Shown here in pieces: positions 1 to 12,614 of a stretch of 64,000 bases of DNA. Numbering within the stretch: the stretch's first letter is position 1; every line of letters starts with the position of its first letter. The stretch is taken from assembly GCA_037178675.1 (NCBI GenBank), contig JAYMGJ010000084.1, positions 41,938 through 105,937 on the forward strand, written 5' to 3'. The position numbers were made by a program, and so were the translations under genes. A model generated the notes under the pieces. That model was given only the letters and a program-made list of their open reading frames with translations. It had not been told where the DNA came from and searched no databases. The DNA is from Scleroderma bovista (taxonomy: Eukaryota; Basidiomycota; Agaricomycetes; Boletales; Sclerodermataceae).

Positions 1-527
1 TATCGATAGTGTATACTTACGTTCTCGGACAAATGTAATGTTGGTTGGAACAGAAACTGAAAACTTACATGGACCAACAACTGAGGCAGAACACCTGGGA
101 TCGATCACATGGTATTGTCCCTCATGTGATTATACCAAAGCACTCAGTGCAAGAAGGAATGGATTGGTGCGTTCATGGCAAATTATACTGAACACGATAT
201 TCCGGCATAAAAAAGAGAGTTGACAATGCAGCCTTGACTTCTTGTGCGTCAGTAAGGTACATTAATGGTCCTCAGAGTAACCCTATGCTTCGGTGTCCAA
301 GTGAACCTCGTCACATCGCAAGACCCCTTCATTACTTCCGCGGTCGGCGGGTATTTATATTCTGAGGTTCTCTCTACATGGGTTCTAGGGATGCCAGGGC
401 AATCGGGTCAGAGAAATACCGAAAGTTTATAGAACGGGGCCCCCTAAGAATGAAAGAAGCGTACTCACGTGACAGTCAAGTGTGGGTAAAATTAACTAAC
501 TTCCTGACTTGCTCCTGACAGGGAAAA
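1..527. other. no gene recognised
   Basis: The only open stretch is a 61-codon frame that I do not recognise. A pyrimidine-poor CTGACAG lies just before the first gene's ATG and could be the acceptor of a 5' UTR intron. I see no repeat or RNA gene here. Confidence 0.4.
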
Positions 528-1613
528 ATGGCCAAATCACGCACTATCGAATCATCCTCGAGTGACGATGATGTCCCTGAAGTCATCTCAAAACCTACAT
601 CCCAGGCCAGTGCTCGGCGCCACCAAAAAACCCTGCGAAACTTCGAGGCAGAGGAAAAGGCACGAAGAAAGACGCGAAATCGCGAGAGAGACATGAAACT
701 GAAGGAACGAGCGCTTGCTACGAGAAAGAACAAGCATTCTCAGCCAAAGGAATTTGCAAAAGGTGGAAGTTCCAATAAAAATATCCCCGGGGAGGAAGAA
801 GACGGTGATTTGGAAATGGATATGAGCAGGGTTACTGATGGCGGGAGTGACAACCGTATGAAGGCTAGGATGGACCGTGCAATCCAGGAAGCTCTTGAGG
901 AGGACGATGAGGACGATGGAGAGGAGGAATTTTGGGGATTTGGTAGCGAACTGGACGATGCTACCATGTTGATCGACTCAGGATCAGAGGACGCAGAGGA
1001 TACAATCATGTCTCATGAAGGCAACAGCGACTCCAGTGCAGGAAGCCCGGAGAATATTTCAGAAGGCTCTATGTCCGAGGGAGAGGGAACACTTACGCCA
1101 AGTAATCTCCATAGATCCAGACAGCGGCCTCTGTACCTCTCGGATGATCTGTTTGTTGCTGCCTTCGCGTCGCAAAAATCCACACTGTCCGCTCAAAAGG
1201 CAAATTTGAATCACCGTGAACCCACCAGAAAGCGACAACGGAAGCCATCAGGAAGACCAAAAGATGTCGTAGTCGGGTACGCCTTCAATTACCCATATTT
1301 CTCTGGTTGCAGGGTTGCTCATCCCTCTCACAGAGGTCGCACTATTCGGACATTGACACGATTGTCAGACCCCCAAAGTAAGGCTACTGCTCGCACCTTA
1401 CCATCTGCACATGGTCGTGCCTTTGTCAACCGTAGCCTAGCTGTCGAGGGAAAAGGTTCTCTCTCAAAACAGCGGGGTTGGGAGAGGCGACCAGGTAAGC
1501 TATATATTATCGGTCACCGTCATTTTTTTTTGTTCTGATTTGATACTTCAGTTAACATCGGTGTGATGAAATCAGAAGGAGCTCCCATCGGTTTCTGCAG
1601 GGCTTCACGTTAA
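528..1613 (+). CDS. Utp16/Bud21-like U3 snoRNA-associated nucleolar protein
   Basis: Three exons: 528-1276, 1334-1494, 1552-1613; both introns are 57 nt. The first could be read through in frame, but removing it joins VVVG directly to GRTIRTL, a join I associate with the U3_snoRNA_assoc family. The N-terminus has a serine/aspartate stretch followed by DVPEVISK, then a basic coiled segment rich in EKARRKTRNRERD, an acidic middle (EEDDEDDGEEE) and a basic C-terminus. Family members (yeast Bud21/Utp16) belong to the small-subunit processome in the nucleolus and act in 18S rRNA maturation. The assignment rests on motif order and composition, not on a search. An unrelated acidic nuclear protein is the main alternative. 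It starts at the first ATG, 4 nt after a possible 5' UTR splice acceptor. Confidence 0.65.
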
Positions 1614-2308
1614 TCTGCACAGACATGCGATCTGCGCCTGTCCATATTTCCAGGAGCGCATGACATGGAAAGTTCCAGAGTTATATTCTGCGGTACACCA
1701 TAGGTACAACCAATGAACGACCGTGTAAACAATATACGTTACCGCCAGTCAAGGTCGTCTGACACTTTAAATCGAGCTAGTTCGACGTGACTGTTCGGTG
1801 CGCGCTTATGGACATCTTTCCTCTTCGCACTACTGTCACTAAGGTTTTTTGGTCGCCAGCTAGGACTTAGTGCCGGAATGCAAAGTTGCTCCCCTATTAC
1901 TGCGTGGTATGCGTGCGCTCTTAGAGGATGTCACTGACTTCACGGTGAGGCTGTTGATGGAAACGATTGCTTTTGATGTGGGTTATTACGATCCGCTGGC
2001 CCTTTTTGCTGACGTTTTACAACAGGTCACACAAACGAGCTAAAGAGATTACAAGATGACTTGTTGGCCAGAAATTGCAAGCCCATCCGTAGGATCGCGA
2101 CATGTATTCTCCTTACTTTCACTCACTCTGTACTTGCAGGGAGTACGTCGTTTATCTTCTAGGGACCCATGGTTAAACTTGGCGAAGAAGCCGCATGTCA
2201 GTCACCTCTTTCATTCCTTGCTTACCTGGTGGCTGTATTTTGGGTGATTATGTAAATGGTACAGGATATTCCTACGACATGGACAATCGACATTATTCTA
2301 TCGTTGAG
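1614..2308. other. intergenic; possible unrecognised short spliced gene
   Basis: Around 1855-2245 there is an exon-like pattern on the + strand, with a GTGAGG donor near 1945 and an ACAACAG acceptor near 2022. The flanking frames match nothing I know. It may be a UTR or a decayed gene of about 60 codons per exon. No repeat or RNA gene is visible. Confidence 0.25.
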
Positions 2309-5229
2309 CTACCACCCTGACTGGCTGTGAACCAGTGATGGCAGCCGCCACCTTCCTACCCATTCGTTATCGATTTGTAAGGGGTATGGATTCCTCATTA
2401 ATCTCCTGAACCTTTGCTCGAGGTTTGGAAGATACAAGCTAGCAAAACGGTACAGCTCGCCTTTGACGCAAGCAGTATGCAGTTCCATTGGATCAACGCG
2501 TGGGGTCTCGAGGAGATGTGTATATGTTGCCTTGAGCGCGAACTCTTCCTCGACTGTCTTGCAGTTGAGGAATCCGTAGTCAGCCGCAACGTAGCGTCCA
2601 GGAACCGTGACTCGGGACTGGGTAAACAGCCTCAGATGCCACACAGTTGGGCACCAGTCGCCAGGCCTAATGGACAAAAACGTGTTTAGGTGTGGTATAT
2701 TGTTGCGCTCGGTTGAGAGCCAATTCGCATCCATCAGAAACACGAGACTGTTGGATTGGTATGCAGACCAAAACTCTTGAAAAGAGCATTTCAAGAAGAG
2801 TATCATATAGAGCTTGGCCAATTCCTGCTCGGCTTCGTGGTTCCAGCAGACGCAAAAGCCGAATGTAAAGTAGAGATCCTGGATAAAGGTCTCAGAGTGG
2901 CCGGGATCAGGATGCCAACCATTACATAGTATGGCGTACAACAAGAACGATTTCCGTTTGGCATCCGGCATCAGTTCGTGAAGATATTTGGATCGATCGT
3001 CAGGATCAAGATATGGCCGCACAACGTCAAATAGATCAGGTGGAGGGAGTTTAGTATGGTGGTTAAGGATATGGAGGTGCTTCTGGAGCCATGGATAGTA
3101 GTGCCCCCAGCAACGATCGGGTTCTGCTTCATACTTGGATACGATATTTGCTGTGAGGGTTCCCTCCTCCTTCCACTGCCGTAGCTCGCGATTTCCTACC
3201 CCCATTCGTGTCAGACCAACAAAGACGCCGAGCAGTTTCATTTGGTCGAATGCTGATGCAAATTTCGTGAACCCAAAGTCCTCCAGGGCGTCTAGGTCGG
3301 CTGGAATCTCGTTCCTCCAACAAGCCCGCTCTAGGTAATCCGCAGAATCGAGGGGTCGGCGAATGGCACAGGTGAAATTGTGCTCATAAAAGTCATATGC
3401 CATTTCACATGGCTTGCGGCATAACCATGGCCCACTGCATCTGGAGCATTTCCTTGACGTCTGCTTGCCACAACGAGCACATTTTCCTGTTCTCGTGGGG
3501 AAGTAGGTAAATTGCTCAGACTCGTTGCCCTTAACTTCCAGGTCTTTGGTTGGTGTGAGAGCCATTTCACTGTACAATAGATTTGTAAGTCAACGAAATA
3601 CCAAAACGACTCGCCGATACACACCCGAGCGACGTCCCTAACAGTTTCGTTCTCAAAGCATCGAATTCACACTGGACGGCCAAATCTCTGCGGTACGCGT
3701 GCACGTAAGATGACCGAGCAGCGTAATCATCCGAAACGTCGGCGGACGACTCTGCAACATGAAGGGGGATCAAAATGACGGGCTTTTTCATTTCGCGGAC
3801 CAGAATGTTTAATGTGTTTAGTAGCGCTGCATGTAGTTCCGTGGCCATATTCTCTTGAAGCCCGTCAGCGTTAGGTAAAGACCAGGACGGATAGACCTTC
3901 CCGTGGCAACCTCGGATCCTAAATAAAGATCCACCTTGCCCAAATGAAAGGATAAATACATAGCACAGGAAGCAGCATAACTTGCTGCACCCGATGTATG
4001 GGTATACCTCCTTCATCGTGGCTAGCGAACCAATGGTTTTGGCGATATGGAATACGAGCTGGATTTCAGCATGGACGGAAAGAGGCTTGGAAGAAGCCTC
4101 CCTTCTACGTTCCTTGAAACTTTGTTCTACGCTGATGACAGTCGCATTTGCATCCACAAATTTTTGTACCGTGTTTTGATTCAGAGTTAAATCTGCCCAT
4201 CCAAATACGGTTTCCAGAGGGGGTAATATCGGTCTATGGATGTAGAGCGGTGGATGGTCCACAGGAACGATGGAGACATTACAAAAGCTAGCGATGGTTT
4301 CCGCAGCTTCTATCAGAGTGAGATAGCAGGACCTAAGTCTTCCAAGGAAATGGATGTCTGAAAGGAGTTTACGTGCACGTGAATCATAAATGCTGCATGA
4401 ATTAATGAACATCTGGACAGACACCATATGGCGAATAGAATGTGCTTTCTTTGCGAGGAGGCAGAGCTGTGCTGCTCTGTCCCCCGAGCAAAGGATAGCA
4501 CGAAGCTCCTGAATATGTGCTTGGGCAAATTTCATGTAGATACGATGGGTGGATTTCGAATACGGGCCTATGTCGTCGCTGTCGCAAAAGTTCTCTACTT
4601 CGTCAGTGACCCTCAGTGACTGGGTTATATAATAGGGTGGGATGCTGTCAAGGAACCCACTAAGCGTGAAGGTTGCCACACTCTGCTGGAAATTAATGGC
4701 ATAGTGTTCAAGACGAGGCACATTATACTTGAGGAGCTCTTCCCAGAGTGCCGTTTCAGCTCCTAGATCTACAATAAAAGTAAGTATTTCCAACTAGTGA
4801 ACAAAGATCAAAGAACCAACTTTTCGCACCCGTTCGCGCAGATGTAGCAATGGTTGCTAGCAACCTTTCGATTGTGTTGCAAAAGCTCCTATCAACATCC
4901 CTGAAGGCCTCGTTTCGAGCGACCAACAAGGTCGCCTTTGTGCCATTTGGCTCCTCCACATCGTGGTCGAGGCAATTCCTTGACTCGCAGAGTGCAACAC
5001 ATGCGACGTGTTTCCCACCCTTGTCCCCAGCCATAACCTCCGCGAGCCTGTCCAAAAGGCGTTCTCTGAGTTCACCTTCTCCACCAGCACACGCATGTGT
5101 GCTCTCCATGTCATCCTCTGTTTCATCATCTCTTCTGTCTCTTGGGCCAAGACAAGCTCCACTGCGCAGAGATAACAGGTTGGCGAGGCTAATGAATTTA
5201 GTAGCGTTCTCCCAGCGGAAACTGGCCAT
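2309..5229 (-). CDS. OTT_1508-type deaminase domain fused to MYND zinc finger
   Basis: Exons on the minus strand are 5229-4821, 4768-3625 and 3569-2309 (introns 52 and 55 nt), giving 937 codons in one frame. The middle exon carries a cytidine-deaminase-like zinc site: HAEIQ (about residue 375), then GCSKLCC with a following FLC, and a downstream RGCHGKVYPSW motif, the pattern of the fungal OTT_1508-type deaminase family. The last exon opens with a MYND finger, CARCGKQTSRKCSRC then LCRKPCE and an H/C pair, a fold that usually binds proline-rich partners. About 330 residues of unrecognised C-terminal sequence follow. The family is thought to deaminate nucleic acid bases or amines, but no substrate is known, so the role (RNA editing, DNA defence or toxin-like) is open. 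The ATG used is MASFRW; upstream the frame has no other ATG. Confidence 0.7.
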
Positions 5230-5923
5230 GTTCACTTGAAATCGAGCTGGAATGAGCAGGATTCAACGTGCACAAGGCGAGCTCCAAGGATGCCACAACG
5301 TTGTTTCATGCTACTGTTCTATTTCCCACCTTTGCCCGCAGTGTCTGGTTTGGGTTTCCCCGGAATTCTTCGGCATTGCGGGATCTGCGCACCCCCATAT
5401 TTGGTGTAAGGGTTTTCCACCTGTGAGTACTCACTAATTAATCTGCCTTGACGGGTTTCTTCAACAGGCAAAATTTCACGCCAGGTTTCATCTTAGTTTT
5501 CATACGTGCGATTGGACTGCCTATGAATGGCTACAATAACTCTCTTATGATTGACTTGCCAAATTACCCTGAGGTTGAGGAAGAGTGGAAAGCATTTCCT
5601 GAAAATTTGGCAAATTTTTGATTGTGATTTCATTCATGCCCTCGGTGAGTGATGTGCTAGACACCAGTGGTTAGATATTGATAGACTCGAAGCTGAGTGC
5701 AGTCCAAGTGCTTTTTTTTTCTAAAAAAGCGGTGTAATCATATATCTTTGTACATGCAACAACATGACGTTATGGTATGTGCTACAAGGGATTCTGCAAC
5801 TTCTCAAGATCTCAACCCTGCGCCATCGTTGCCGCACAAGAACTTCACAACGATCAATCATACCAATAATGTGCAAGGTATATGATACTACTACAGCAAA
5901 TGATACATGCGGGTAACAACAAG
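5230..5923. other. intergenic; weak spliced open frame
   Basis: On the + strand an open frame from 5252 could splice at a GTGAGT donor near 5423 to an acceptor ending CAACAG near 5468, giving a short protein ending CDWTAYEWLQ. I do not recognise it. This may be the end of a decayed gene or a long 3' region between the convergent neighbours. Nothing else is visible. Confidence 0.2.
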
Positions 5924-8900
5924 TTATCCAGAAAAACACTCCTCCCATGCATTTCCATGAACCATGCTACTTAGATCCAGCTCTACTTCGCCTCTTGGGA
6001 TCACCAACGTATTCCGCATAAACCGAAGCGACGATCGGTACGTCAAGGGCACCCATATCAACAACCGACCCCGAGGACCAACAATCCAACCATCGCTCTT
6101 CAGCTGGATCAAATCCCGCCAGTCCCCCTCCATGTCCTTGATGTCGTGGAAAATTTTGTGAGCATCACATAGTGCGTGTTCTGGCACGAATGAGAACAAT
6201 ACTGGGTATTGGGTAACCGCCCTGCGATCATCCGGTGGGTTACCCACTTCCGACCTATACGTTAGGTTGCCCATTCCGACAATGAACTCGTAGCTTACTT
6301 ACCTTCCGGCAGACTGGAAATAGGATCAGGTTCGCAGATAACAGAGTTCACCATGTCCCAGACACGTATTGTACCGTCATTCGAAGTGGACACAATTTTC
6401 TTTCCGTCTGGGAAAAAGGCCACGCAATGGACTGCACCTGTGTGCCCTAAGAGAGGAGAACCAATTGGTGAGCCAGTTTCGGCGTCCCAGATCCGGATAG
6501 TGTGGTCATCTGAACCAGAGATAACCCGCTTTCCATCAGGGGAGAAGGCGACTGTCTGAATCCAGTGGGTATGACCTTCGAGAGGTTCGAACAGTAGCGA
6601 TTGTGTGTCCACATCCCAAAGGCGGACATCCGTATCATCCGAACCGGAAGCGATCTTCTTGCCGTCAGGGGTAAATGCCACCGAACAAACCCACCCGTCG
6701 TGTCCCTCGAGTGCGCTGCCTATCTGAGAACCTGTTTCGACATCCCAGAGGCGAACGGTAGTGTCATGGGATCCCGAGACCAGTCGCGTTCCGTCTGGTG
6801 AGAACGCAATCCAACAAACCGATTCAGTGTGACCTTTGAAAGGAAGACCTATTTGCTGGCCTGTGGCTACATCCCAGATGTGGATATTGCAGTCGAGTGA
6901 ACTGGAAGCAAGTCGTGTGCCGTCCGGTGAGAAGGTAACGCAGCATATTTCGTCACTGTGCCCTTGCAAAGGTCCACCGATCTGGGTGCCAGTCTTTGCA
7001 TCCCATAAACGGACAGAACAGTCTTCTGAACCCGATGCGATCCGATTGCCATCTGGTGAGAAGGCGATTGTAAAGATTGCGTCCGTGTGTCCCTCGAAAG
7101 GACCGTCAATCTGAGCACCTGTTTTTGCATCCCATAAAGATATTGTGTCGTCACCAAGAGATGAAGCGATTTGTGTGCCATCTGGTGAGACTGCAACTGG
7201 AATATAGAGACCGCTGTGATCTTCCATAGAATTCCTGACCTGCACCTTTGGCTCTGCATCCCATACACGTATGGTATAATCATCTGAACCTGAAGCAATC
7301 CTTTTTCCGTCAGGAGAAAATACGACAGATGTAACTGTTTCAGTATGTCCTGTGAGAGGATCACCAATCTGTTGGCCCGTTCCTACATCCCATAGGCGAA
7401 TGGTATAATCATCTGAACCCGATACCAGTCGCTTATTATCTGGCGAAAACGCAATAGATTTGACCTCATCTGTGTGATTATTCAGAGGCTCGCCCAGTTT
7501 AGCGTATGTTTCGGCATCCCAAATGCATATAGTTGTGTCGCTCGAGCCTGATGCAATCCATTTTCCATCGGGCGAGAAAGCAACAGAATAGATATCGCCG
7601 GTATGTCCTTGGAGTTTGTTCACTGCTGAACCGGCTGCCACGTCCCATATTCGAATGGTTTGGTCCACAGAGCCCGATACAACCCGCTTGCCGTCAGGAG
7701 AGAAAACGAGTGCGTGTATCCCATCCGTGTGTCCCTCGTAGGGTTTGCCAACCTGGCCACCTGTCTCCACATCCCATAGGCGTACGGTATTGTCATGAGA
7801 GCCGGATGCGATTAATGTGCCATCGGGAGAAAACCCAACAGCTGAAACACTTTTTGTGTGCCCATCACGAGTAGTCCAACGCTCCAAGCCTGTTTCTGTG
7901 TCCCACAACCGAACGGTACAGTCATCAGAAGATGAGGTAATTAGCTTCCCGTTGGGTGCAAAAGCCACAGATAAAACAGTATCCGTGTGCCCATCAAGAG
8001 CCTTGCCGATCTGCAACCCAGTCTCAGCGTCCCATAATCGAATCGTTTCGTCATCTGCGCACGAGGCAATTCTCCGTCCATCGGGCGAGAACACAACACA
8101 CCAGACATAGGAAGTATGCCCCTCTGCAGTGATCTGAACAATCGGCCAGTCCTCATCGCGCCCTTTAGCGAGCTTAGGAAGCTTGAAAAACTTTTCGGTG
8201 AATCGCGTTGCGAATGTAGAGTTGGTGGGAGAAAAGGGGAGTGCAGAGAGGTATAAATGCGGAGTGCTTTGTGCAATGGCGCCGCCAAACCGTCGCACAA
8301 GTTTGATAGTGTCTCTTGCCACCATTACTGCATCTTCGTAACCGCTATTATCCTACGAGCTTGGTTGAGTCTGACTAGCACTGTGCTTGGAACTGTGTTA
8401 CTTACATCTATCCAATTCAGTATGGCACCTAAAGCTGAAGGTGCACCATTGAGTGCGTTCAAGAGACTCAGTGCCTCGAGCCAGTAAAGCACCTGCTCAT
8501 TGTTCAGAAAAGCCTCAACCTGCGTCGCAAGACGAGCGTTGAACTTCGTCTCCACCACGTGACTATTCCAGTACCGACAGGAATACGACAAATGATCCGT
8601 GATGTTAACCTCCACTCGTTTGTCCAGGTCGGCTATTTCAGAATTACGGGTATACGAGCTTTGCAGTTGGCATATATTGAAACGTAGGCCTGCTTGCATG
8701 ACATGAAGGGAAGCGAAGGCAAGGTTTGCGTGGACATTCGACGGATCGACGTGAAATCTCTCACTCCGCGCTTTGTCGATTAGGAAGTCATAGAAGGACG
8801 AGTGCAGAGGACGAACGGGCATATTTGGGTCGGTGATACCGCTAAATAGCGACGCCATGGATCTAAGGATGACTTCTACACCGTATCTTTCCGTCTTGTC

Positions 8901-11257
8901 GGGGAAGCCACGACGCATCAAACTCAGGGAACGTATAGAGAGGGGCTCGACGGTCCACAAAACCTGCTGCATGATAGAGTGGAACCGAGCAAACGCCCTC
9001 GGAGTCTCGTCCATGATGTCCTCCAAGATAACACGATACATCTCGTCCAAGAGGGCCATACCAGCCCCAGGGGCAAGCGATACAAGGTCCTCGAATCGTT
9101 CTCTTGAGGTAGCACCTGCTTTGTGTCTTTTAATAAACTCACAGGCGAGTCGAGCCCACTCAAACAGGCCGTCGGACCTTTTGGCGAGAAGTTCAAAATC
9201 TGCGTCAGTGAAGTCATCATTGGGGCTCCGCAGCTTCTGGGAGACGTATAGACGGATATCGCGTTCTGTTGACTCGAGAGGAATGGTTTCCATGGGTCGG
9301 TGTTTGACATGTTGAACGCCGGAAAGCGTGATTTCGATATCAGGCAATGGTCGGGATGTAACAAGGATACGTATACTTGAGGGCAGCTCTGCAGCCTCTG
9401 CCGAGGCAAGGACACCGAGGATATGCTCCCGAGCCGTTTCTCCGCCACTCTCGTCTAGCGCGTCGATGACAATCACAATATTTCCCAGTGAAAAATCGGA
9501 GATACTTAAAATAGGATCTACAATGAGCTTCTTCCACTGCTGAGTAACATCGGGCGTTGATTTGAGGGAGTGGTCGCTGGCAATCACTGCGGCCAGCATT
9601 GCCCTGAACCGCAGATCACGACCAGCTAGATCACGTGCAATTGTGGTAAAAATCTTCTCGTGGCGGCGATCTGCCTGTCGATCGCGAGCAAAGCAGAAGC
9701 ACGAACCCAGCCTTCCGATGTCCTTGAATTGTATGGCAATGGTATGGGCGATCGCTGATTTGCCTATGCCAGCTTGGCCAAATAGCCAGAACACACGCGG
9801 GGCATTGGGATTGGGATTGTTTATCCAGTCCACGATTTCCGCCAAAATTTCTGTCCTCGTGCCTTCGAGACATTTCTTCGTGGTGTTTAGTCCAGCACCA
9901 GATGCATATGCGAGACCATCCAGTTGCAGCTCTTCACCTAGGAACACGAATGTGCATATTGAAAGGACAAAATCACATGCAACTCTCACCGATGCGTGCG
10001 ACACCTCCATGGATGTCCCGTACTGCATAATCCCGGAATTCCTGCATCAGTCGATCTAACGCTGTGTTATAACGAGTAACTTCAGAGTCCCTTTCTGCTG
10101 TGACATTCTTTTGTAGCCTGATCCCTGAGAAACAATTGGAAATCAAGGACACCACGCAAAAGGCGTGAACTCACAAAAGTTCTTAATCTCTGAATAATTA
10201 CTAATGAACTGAGAACACTCCTGCATTACCTGTGCGGCCTGTGCTAGAGTGTCCTGCATTGAAACTATTCTAGCCAAGACGCCATCTTGAAGGAGAAAGT
10301 GATAGACTCGACCGATTCTAGCAAGGAGATCGTGAATAGCAGTATCTAGTTCTGCTTGTGCCACAATAAGCTATCAACGGGTCAGTTGTGTCACCAAATG
10401 GACACAGGTGCAATATCAGATAGGAACGCACCGAAGAGGCAGTAGTCAAAGCAGCTAATGCAACTGCCGCATAGGGATGGATCTGACCATGCGTCAGATG
10501 ACAACTGAGATATTAACATATAACATACTCCAGAAAAGCCCATGGCAAACTTATTGAAAAGCCTCAAATATGACAGGTAAGAGTCAATGGTGTCAATCTG
10601 ATTTATGACAGAGCCTGTGCTTCCGATAGCCTCACCAACCCTCTCCGTAGCATTTGACAGCAGAACAGTATGTTTCTGTATGGTGGCATGCATTATGGTA
10701 TCATTAGCTTGTTCCGTTGTGTTGAAGTGCCCATTCTGTCAACCCTGTGGTTGATATGGTCCAGTGACCATTGCGTTGGCGACGACGTACATTTTCTCTA
10801 TCAATCTCGCCGAAGAGTTCGACCGTCAAAGAAGCGCTCCCTCCAGCGACGGTCTGGAGAGCACTGGCAAATCAACGATCAAAATTTGACCATGATCGAT
10901 GTGTATACCGTTTTCGGATTCCTTTCTTGATGATCGTATGTCGAAGAGAACTGTGATTGACTGGAAGAATGTCGAAGGGACTTTCCGGTGTGAGCCTGGA
11001 CAAATCATCCGATATACGTGCACGCATGGAACCTACATGATCTCCTCCGGAAAAGAAACGATGCCATTTGGTCGATGAGGTTTTCTCTAGGTCTTGGCGA
11101 CTGTGAACAGATGGAGATTTCTGCAAGGGATGAGTAAACTGAGGATCAGAATCGATCCAGACTAACAAACTGCACTCACGTCAGATGGTACCTTGGCAAC
11201 ACCTCCCTTCCGGAAGCTAAAGAAGTGCTTTTCTGCATGTTTTTCATCCGCCATCAT
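5924..11257 (-). CDS. NACHT-WD40 NLR-type STAND protein
   Basis: Ten exons on the minus strand close exactly to 1622 residues: 11257-11180, 11120-10909, 10863-10791, 10735-10529, 10482-10432, 10370-10175, 10124-9990, 9937-8406, 8352-6299, 6254-5924. An in-frame TGA directly precedes the first ATG. The linker TGSVINQIDTID and the following HPYAAVALAAL helices are typical of agaric NLRs. The NACHT NTPase shows a P-loop (GQAGIGKSA), Walker B (IVIVIDALDES) and sensor region (RILVTSRP). Fourteen WD40 repeats follow, enough for two seven-bladed propellers, then a conserved end block (SDGWIVGPRGRLLIWVP). Fungal NLRs sense non-self or damage through the repeat domain, oligomerise on ATP binding and trigger responses such as heterokaryon incompatibility or defence. 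The first two exons are the least certain part, since no effector domain is recognised there. Confidence 0.85.
6340..8170 (-). repeat. array of 14 WD40 coding repeats of about 129 bp
   Basis: Each unit encodes GHT..V.(S/A)VAFSPDGK.IASGS.D.T(I/V)R(L/I)WD and is about 43 codons long. Units are highly alike in the framework and differ in surface-loop positions. One unit (about 7140-7240) has drifted, reading EDHSGLYIPVAVSPDG. High similarity between units is what unequal exchange or gene conversion in fungal NLR repeats tends to produce. Confidence 0.85.
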
Positions 11258-12614
11258 TCAGCGAAGGGAAAGCAGTTATGGTTATGCACGCTGAACAGCC
11301 TACGCCAGTCGCGATTCCGATGTCGACCAAGGGTTTGATTGGACTTGGAATGGAATAGAGTGACTATGCTGATTAGCAATTCAGTCTTACATCATGAATT
11401 GTAAAGGCCATTGTCCTTTGTTTGTACAGATGTAATTTGTTTGCGGTGATACTTACAGGAGAGTTGCCCACTCCCCGAAAAGCGCTACACCGTACACGCA
11501 TCAGACTGCTGATGTTTTCAAAGTTCACACTGACTGTACGACGGGAACTGGGGTTCCCGACAGTTACACCGACCTCAAGTTTGAGGATGACCGCATCCTC
11601 AGCTATATACGGAGACTTGGCCAACGATTTCTTCGTCACAGTGTACTGAATTAGAGCCTTAAACATGGGTGTGCTGGCCACACTGCCACCCGCTTATACT
11701 GATAGCAGATGAGCCAGTCCACCATACACTCAGTTCGAAACGCTTCATAATTGATTTATCAGTGAGCCCTATTCTGTCCTAGTATTACATGTTAGCATTC
11801 AACCAGGTGCATTCGAGGGAGCAGAAGTTTGAAGAAGATACGAGACGTCTTGAATATCACACCGAATGCACCTTCAATATCTCTGTGTCTTCTACGAGGG
11901 TCTTCAAAACCATTGAGTTGACGAGGTACTTACATTGTCAGTTAGACTATTGCGACGACTGTTGATCGGAGTAGCGTGCAAGGGACAGCGATCGACGTCC
12001 CCGCATGGGCTCTGCACTCAACTTGTGTTGTACTTGAGTGATTCTGGATTCTGGAGAGGCCTGGTTGCCCATGGAACTGTTGGATTCTGGTGTGTCCGGT
12101 GGACGCAACAATGCAACTATGTTGCAAATATCCCGATGGAGCCCAGCGAATCGCCGTTGCCGTCTTTATGATCCAAACTAACAACCCATGCCAACGCATT
12201 GACGTCAAAGCCAATCTCCGTAAGGGCTTTGTTTATCGGCTTAGGAGGTGAGCTACCTAGATTATTATAATGTCCTCGTCGATGCATTCATAATATGAGA
12301 CAATGAAGTCACAAACTGTCGCTTCGGCTTTACACCATTCCACAGAAGGCCTTTCCACTCCAACTGTGATGGTGTGCACCACTGCAAACGCACGCTTTGT
12401 GCATAATGCTCAGTGGAAAGGACACACTGGGGCGCGTCCACACCCATTTTTCGTGCTGGCCGCCTCGGTATAAATCCCTGGATGTGCCCAACGCCACCTA
12501 TCAAAGACACCCATTCTGCGTGCCTGCTCCCAGTAGACTCCATAACTTTCTTTCAAGTGAGTGCATTCTCATCATCTACCATAAGTTTTCTCACAAGGAC
12601 ACTTAGTGTATAAA
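11258..12614. other. NLR upstream region with unassigned minus-strand frames and an F-box promoter
   Basis: A minus-strand open frame at 11681-11373 (102 codons) ends beside a good GTAAGT donor and may be an exon of a decayed or unrecognised gene upstream of the NLR, possibly a lost C2-like N-terminus. I could not join it to the NLR in frame. A second minus-strand frame at 12214-11942 is not recognisable. The right end holds the promoter of the F-box gene. Confidence 0.3.
12469..12475 (+). promoter_or_regulatory. TATA box of the F-box gene
   Basis: TATAAAT about 140 nt before the ATG of the downstream gene, with a pyrimidine-rich stretch (CTTTCTTTCAAG, then CATTCTCATCATC) between them that would suit the transcription start. 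This is inference from motif and spacing only. Confidence 0.4.

Noticed and set aside
6353..8110. several + frames opposite the WD40 array
   Set aside because: Shadow frames caused by the repeated WD40 coding units.
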